Source: Tabrizicola_A sp044377735
GTDB taxonomy: Bacteria; Pseudomonadota; Alphaproteobacteria; Rhodobacterales; Rhodobacteraceae
DNA: 64,000 bases
Direction of reading: 5' to 3'
Assembly: GCA_044377735.1 (NCBI GenBank)
Contig: JBILYK010000001.1
Span: 1 to 64,000 of the forward strand
Shown: positions 62,363 through 64,000 of the stretch, one piece after another
How positions within the stretch are numbered: the stretch's first letter is position 1
Layout of the letters: every line of letters starts with the position of its first letter
Position numbers and translations under genes: made by a program
The notes under the pieces: model-generated
The model's database searches: none
What the model was told of the DNA's origin: nothing
What the model saw: the letters and a program-made list of their open reading frames with translations, nothing else

Positions 62363-62854
62363 TCAGTTCAAGACGAATTCGGTGACCAGCAAGTCGCGCA
62401 CGCGCCCCTCACCTGTGACGATCTGAATGCGTCGCAAGAGCTGCGCGCGCATGCGGACCAAGGCGGCCGGGTCCTCTAGCTGGGTCACATCAATGGCGCG
62501 CATATAGCCGTTCAGAACATCGGCGATCCGCGGTAGCAGCATTTGCACTTCGGCGGCGTGGGGGGCGGCCACCTCGATCTGTGAGGTAAAGCGCAGATGC
62601 CGAACCGCTACCCCGCTGCCCAGCGTGATGACCAGGGGATCAACCGGAACAAAGGCAATGTCTGGCAGCGCACCGACCTTGGCCTCTGCCTCGGCATGGG
62701 TGCCATCGTCGCCGCCCAGAATCAGCCCAGACCAGGTGGCGTAAAACCCACCAGCCCCCAGCATCAACGCCAGAACCAGCCCGATGATCAGCGGTTTCTT
62801 CGACCGTTTCGGGGGGGCTGGGGCCTGTGGGTTGTCTTCGTCGGCCAAGATCAT
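62363..62854 (-). CDS. fliL: FliL-family protein (copy 2)
   Basis: This 163-residue protein has one transmembrane helix (about 20-42; KPLIIGLVLALMLGAGGFYATW) and a periplasmic FliL domain (FVPVDPLVITLGSGVAVRHLRF, LLPRIADVLNGYMRAIDV). The closeness of motE and motA makes this the copy more likely to serve the stator. It is divergent from fliF. Confidence 0.85.
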   Translation of the reverse strand: MILADEDNPQAPAPPKRSKKPLIIGLVLALMLGAGGFYATWSGLILGGDDGTHAEAEAKVGALPDIAFVPVDPLVITLGSGVAVRHLRFTSQIEVAAPHAAEVQMLLPRIADVLNGYMRAIDVTQLEDPAALVRMRAQLLRRIQIVTGEGRVRDLLVTEFVLN

Positions 62855-62905
62855 GCTCCGTTCACAAGGGAATCGCCTGCGAGAACAAAAATAGATCGAA
62901 GGTCA

Positions 62906-62920
62906 CTAACCGATTGTTAA
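62906..62920. promoter_or_regulatory. CtrA-like site (CTAA-N7-TTAA) in the fliF promoter region
   Basis: The motif differs from the CtrA consensus TTAA-N7-TTAA by one base and lies in the divergent gap between fliL (copy 2) and fliF, about 56 bp upstream of the fliF start. CtrA drives early flagellar operons such as fliF in many Alphaproteobacteria. Not confirmed. Confidence 0.4.
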
Positions 62921-62975
62921 GACGCCTGCTTCAAAGCTGGGCCATGGACAGAAGTCCCCAATAGGTAGGTGGCCC

Positions 62976-64000
62976 GTGCAGAATCTGATTTCCCTGTGGC
63001 AGGCGTTGGATGCCAAGAAACGCCTGATCGTGGCGGGGGCGACTATAGCGGTATTTCTGGCAGTTCTCGGCGTTGCCCGCATCGCCAGCACACCCGGCAT
63101 GTCGCTGCTTTATGCCGGCTTGCAGGGTGGTGCGGCGGGGGATGTCGTGGCCGCGCTGGAGCAGGACGGCGTCGCGTTCGAGGTGCGCGGCGATTCGATT
63201 TTTGTCGACAGCAGTCGTCGTGACAGCCTGCGCATGGTGCTCGCGGCTCAGGGCCTGCCGGCCAATTCTGGCGTCGGGTATGAATTGCTTGACGGTCTTT
63301 CGGGCTTTGGCACCACCTCACAGATGTTCGACGCCGCATATTGGCGTGCCAAGGAAGGGGAGATTGGGCGAACGATCTTGGCGAACCCGCTGATCCGGGC
63401 GGCGCGGGTTCATATCGCTCAGGCCCCGTCGCGGCCCTTTCAGGATGAGCAAAAGGCAAAAGCCTCTGTCACAGTGTCCACGGCAGCGGGAGGATTGCCC
63501 ACTGATCAGGCCCGTGCCCTTCGGCATCTGGTGGCCGCAGCGGTTCCGGGAATGGTGCCGGAAGATGTGGCGGTGATTGATGCGGTCGCGGGGCTTTTGC
63601 CGGCTGATGAGTCTGGCCAGCGCCCGGATGCGGTTGGCCAAGCGCGCGCCGATGAATTGCGCCGCAACGTGGAACGTCTGCTTGAGGCGCGGGTCGGGCC
63701 GGGCAAAGCGGTGGTTGAGGTGGCGGTTGACGTCTTTACCGACCGTGAGTCGATTACTGAGCGCACCTTTGACCCGCAGGGTCGGGTCGCCATTTCCCAA
63801 GAAACCGAAAGTCGCAGCGGCACGGCGGTGGACCCGGGCGGCGATGTGACCGTTGCTTCCAACCTGCCTGAGGGCGATGCCGCGGCGGGCGGCGCAGGGA
63901 AAAGTGAAAACACCGAAAACCGTGAACGGGTGAACTATGAAGTTTCTGAAACGCAAAGGGAAATCCTGCGTTCTCCGGGTGCGGTCAAGCGGCTCTCGGT
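62976..64000 (+). CDS. fliF: flagellar M-ring protein FliF (5' part; runs off window)
   Basis: This frame starts at GTG 62976 with AGGTGG seven bases upstream and reads VQNLISLWQALDAKKRLIVAG. It has a first transmembrane helix (about 17-37) and the M-ring domain (TPGMSLLYAGLQGGAAGDVV near 41-60, then NSGVGYELLDGLSGFGTT and LARTIL-like segments). About 341 codons are visible. FliF forms the MS ring and is the first flagellar structure assembled. It is divergent from fliL copy 2. Confidence 0.93.
   Translation, partial: MQNLISLWQALDAKKRLIVAGATIAVFLAVLGVARIASTPGMSLLYAGLQGGAAGDVVAALEQDGVAFEVRGDSIFVDSSRRDSLRMVLAAQGLPANSGVGYELLDGLSGFGTTSQMFDAAYWRAKEGEIGRTILANPLIRAARVHIAQAPSRPFQDEQKAKASVTVSTAAGGLPTDQARALRHLVAAAVPGMVPEDVAVIDAVAGLLPADESGQRPDAVGQARADELRRNVERLLEARVGPGKAVVEVAVDVFTDRESITERTFDPQGRVAISQETESRSGTAVDPGGDVTVASNLPEGDAAAGGAGKSENTENRERVNYEVSETQREILRSPGAVKRLS

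Noticed and set aside
1..64000. CRISPR arrays, tRNA and rRNA genes
   Set aside because: I saw no direct-repeat/spacer arrays and no recognisable tRNA or rRNA sequence in the intergenic stretches.

Overview
The window looks like a chromosomal segment of a GC-rich alphaproteobacterium of the order Rhodobacterales (Rhodobacteraceae-like). The evidence is the flagellar cluster with FlaF, FlbT, a DUF1217 protein and MotE-like genes in one tight block, the dnaA-dnaN-recF-lysE-gyrB order, and the many polyamine-type and branched-chain-type ABC transporters. No species can be named from sequence reading alone.

Layout. (1) 1-3.0 kb is an eroded region: an IS5-family element end truncates an RTX-repeat reading frame, then come three 22-bp-phased palindromic repeats, a frameshifted exopolysaccharide-export gene and an intact NarL-type response regulator. 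(2) 3.0-6.2 kb encodes a periplasmic protein with a molybdopterin-oxidoreductase-like fold but no cysteine, overlapping a tripartite hybrid histidine kinase. (3) 6.3-13.9 kb is a LuxR-type regulator divergent from a six-gene operon: a Pot-like ABC importer, a nitrilase-superfamily amidohydrolase and a flavin/4Fe-4S amine dehydrogenase whose substrate pocket residues match histamine dehydrogenase rather than trimethylamine dehydrogenase. (4) 14.0-14.4 kb is a truncated IS5-type transposase. (5) 14.5-19.3 kb is a TetR gene divergent from five enzymes (DJ-1/PfpI, metallo-beta-lactamase fold, cupin, SDR, FAD amine oxidase), with two matching palindromes between them. (6) 19.4-28.1 kb is a histone-deacetylase-family amidohydrolase plus a complete branched-chain-type ABC importer and a MalT-like regulator. 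(7) 28.1-29.0 kb is a gene graveyard with a GMC-oxidoreductase tail and an IS630 remnant.

(8) 29.0-41.0 kb is core housekeeping: gyrB, lysE-type exporter, recF, dnaN, dnaA, rpsT, enoyl-CoA hydratase, mutM, ubiE and ubiB. (9) 41.0-64.0 kb is the flagellar and motor cluster: flgD, fliK, flgJ-like, flgN-like, fliC, flaF, flbT, DUF1217, fliI, flgB, flgC, fliE, fliQ, flgF, flgG, flgA, flgH, fliL, flhB, fliR, flhA, a lytic transglycosylase, a 768-residue periplasmic repeat protein, motA, motE-like, a second fliL and the start of fliF. Many of these genes overlap by 1-4 nt, so they are probably translationally coupled. motB, fliG, fliM, fliN, fliP, flgE, flgK and flgL are not in the window.

The strongest candidates for something undescribed are the histamine-dehydrogenase-like uptake/oxidation operon with its own palindromic operator, the five-enzyme TetR operon containing an SDR with phenylalanine at the catalytic tyrosine position, the cysteine-free molybdopterin-fold sensor protein coupled to a phosphorelay kinase, and the large periplasmic repeat protein translationally coupled to motA.
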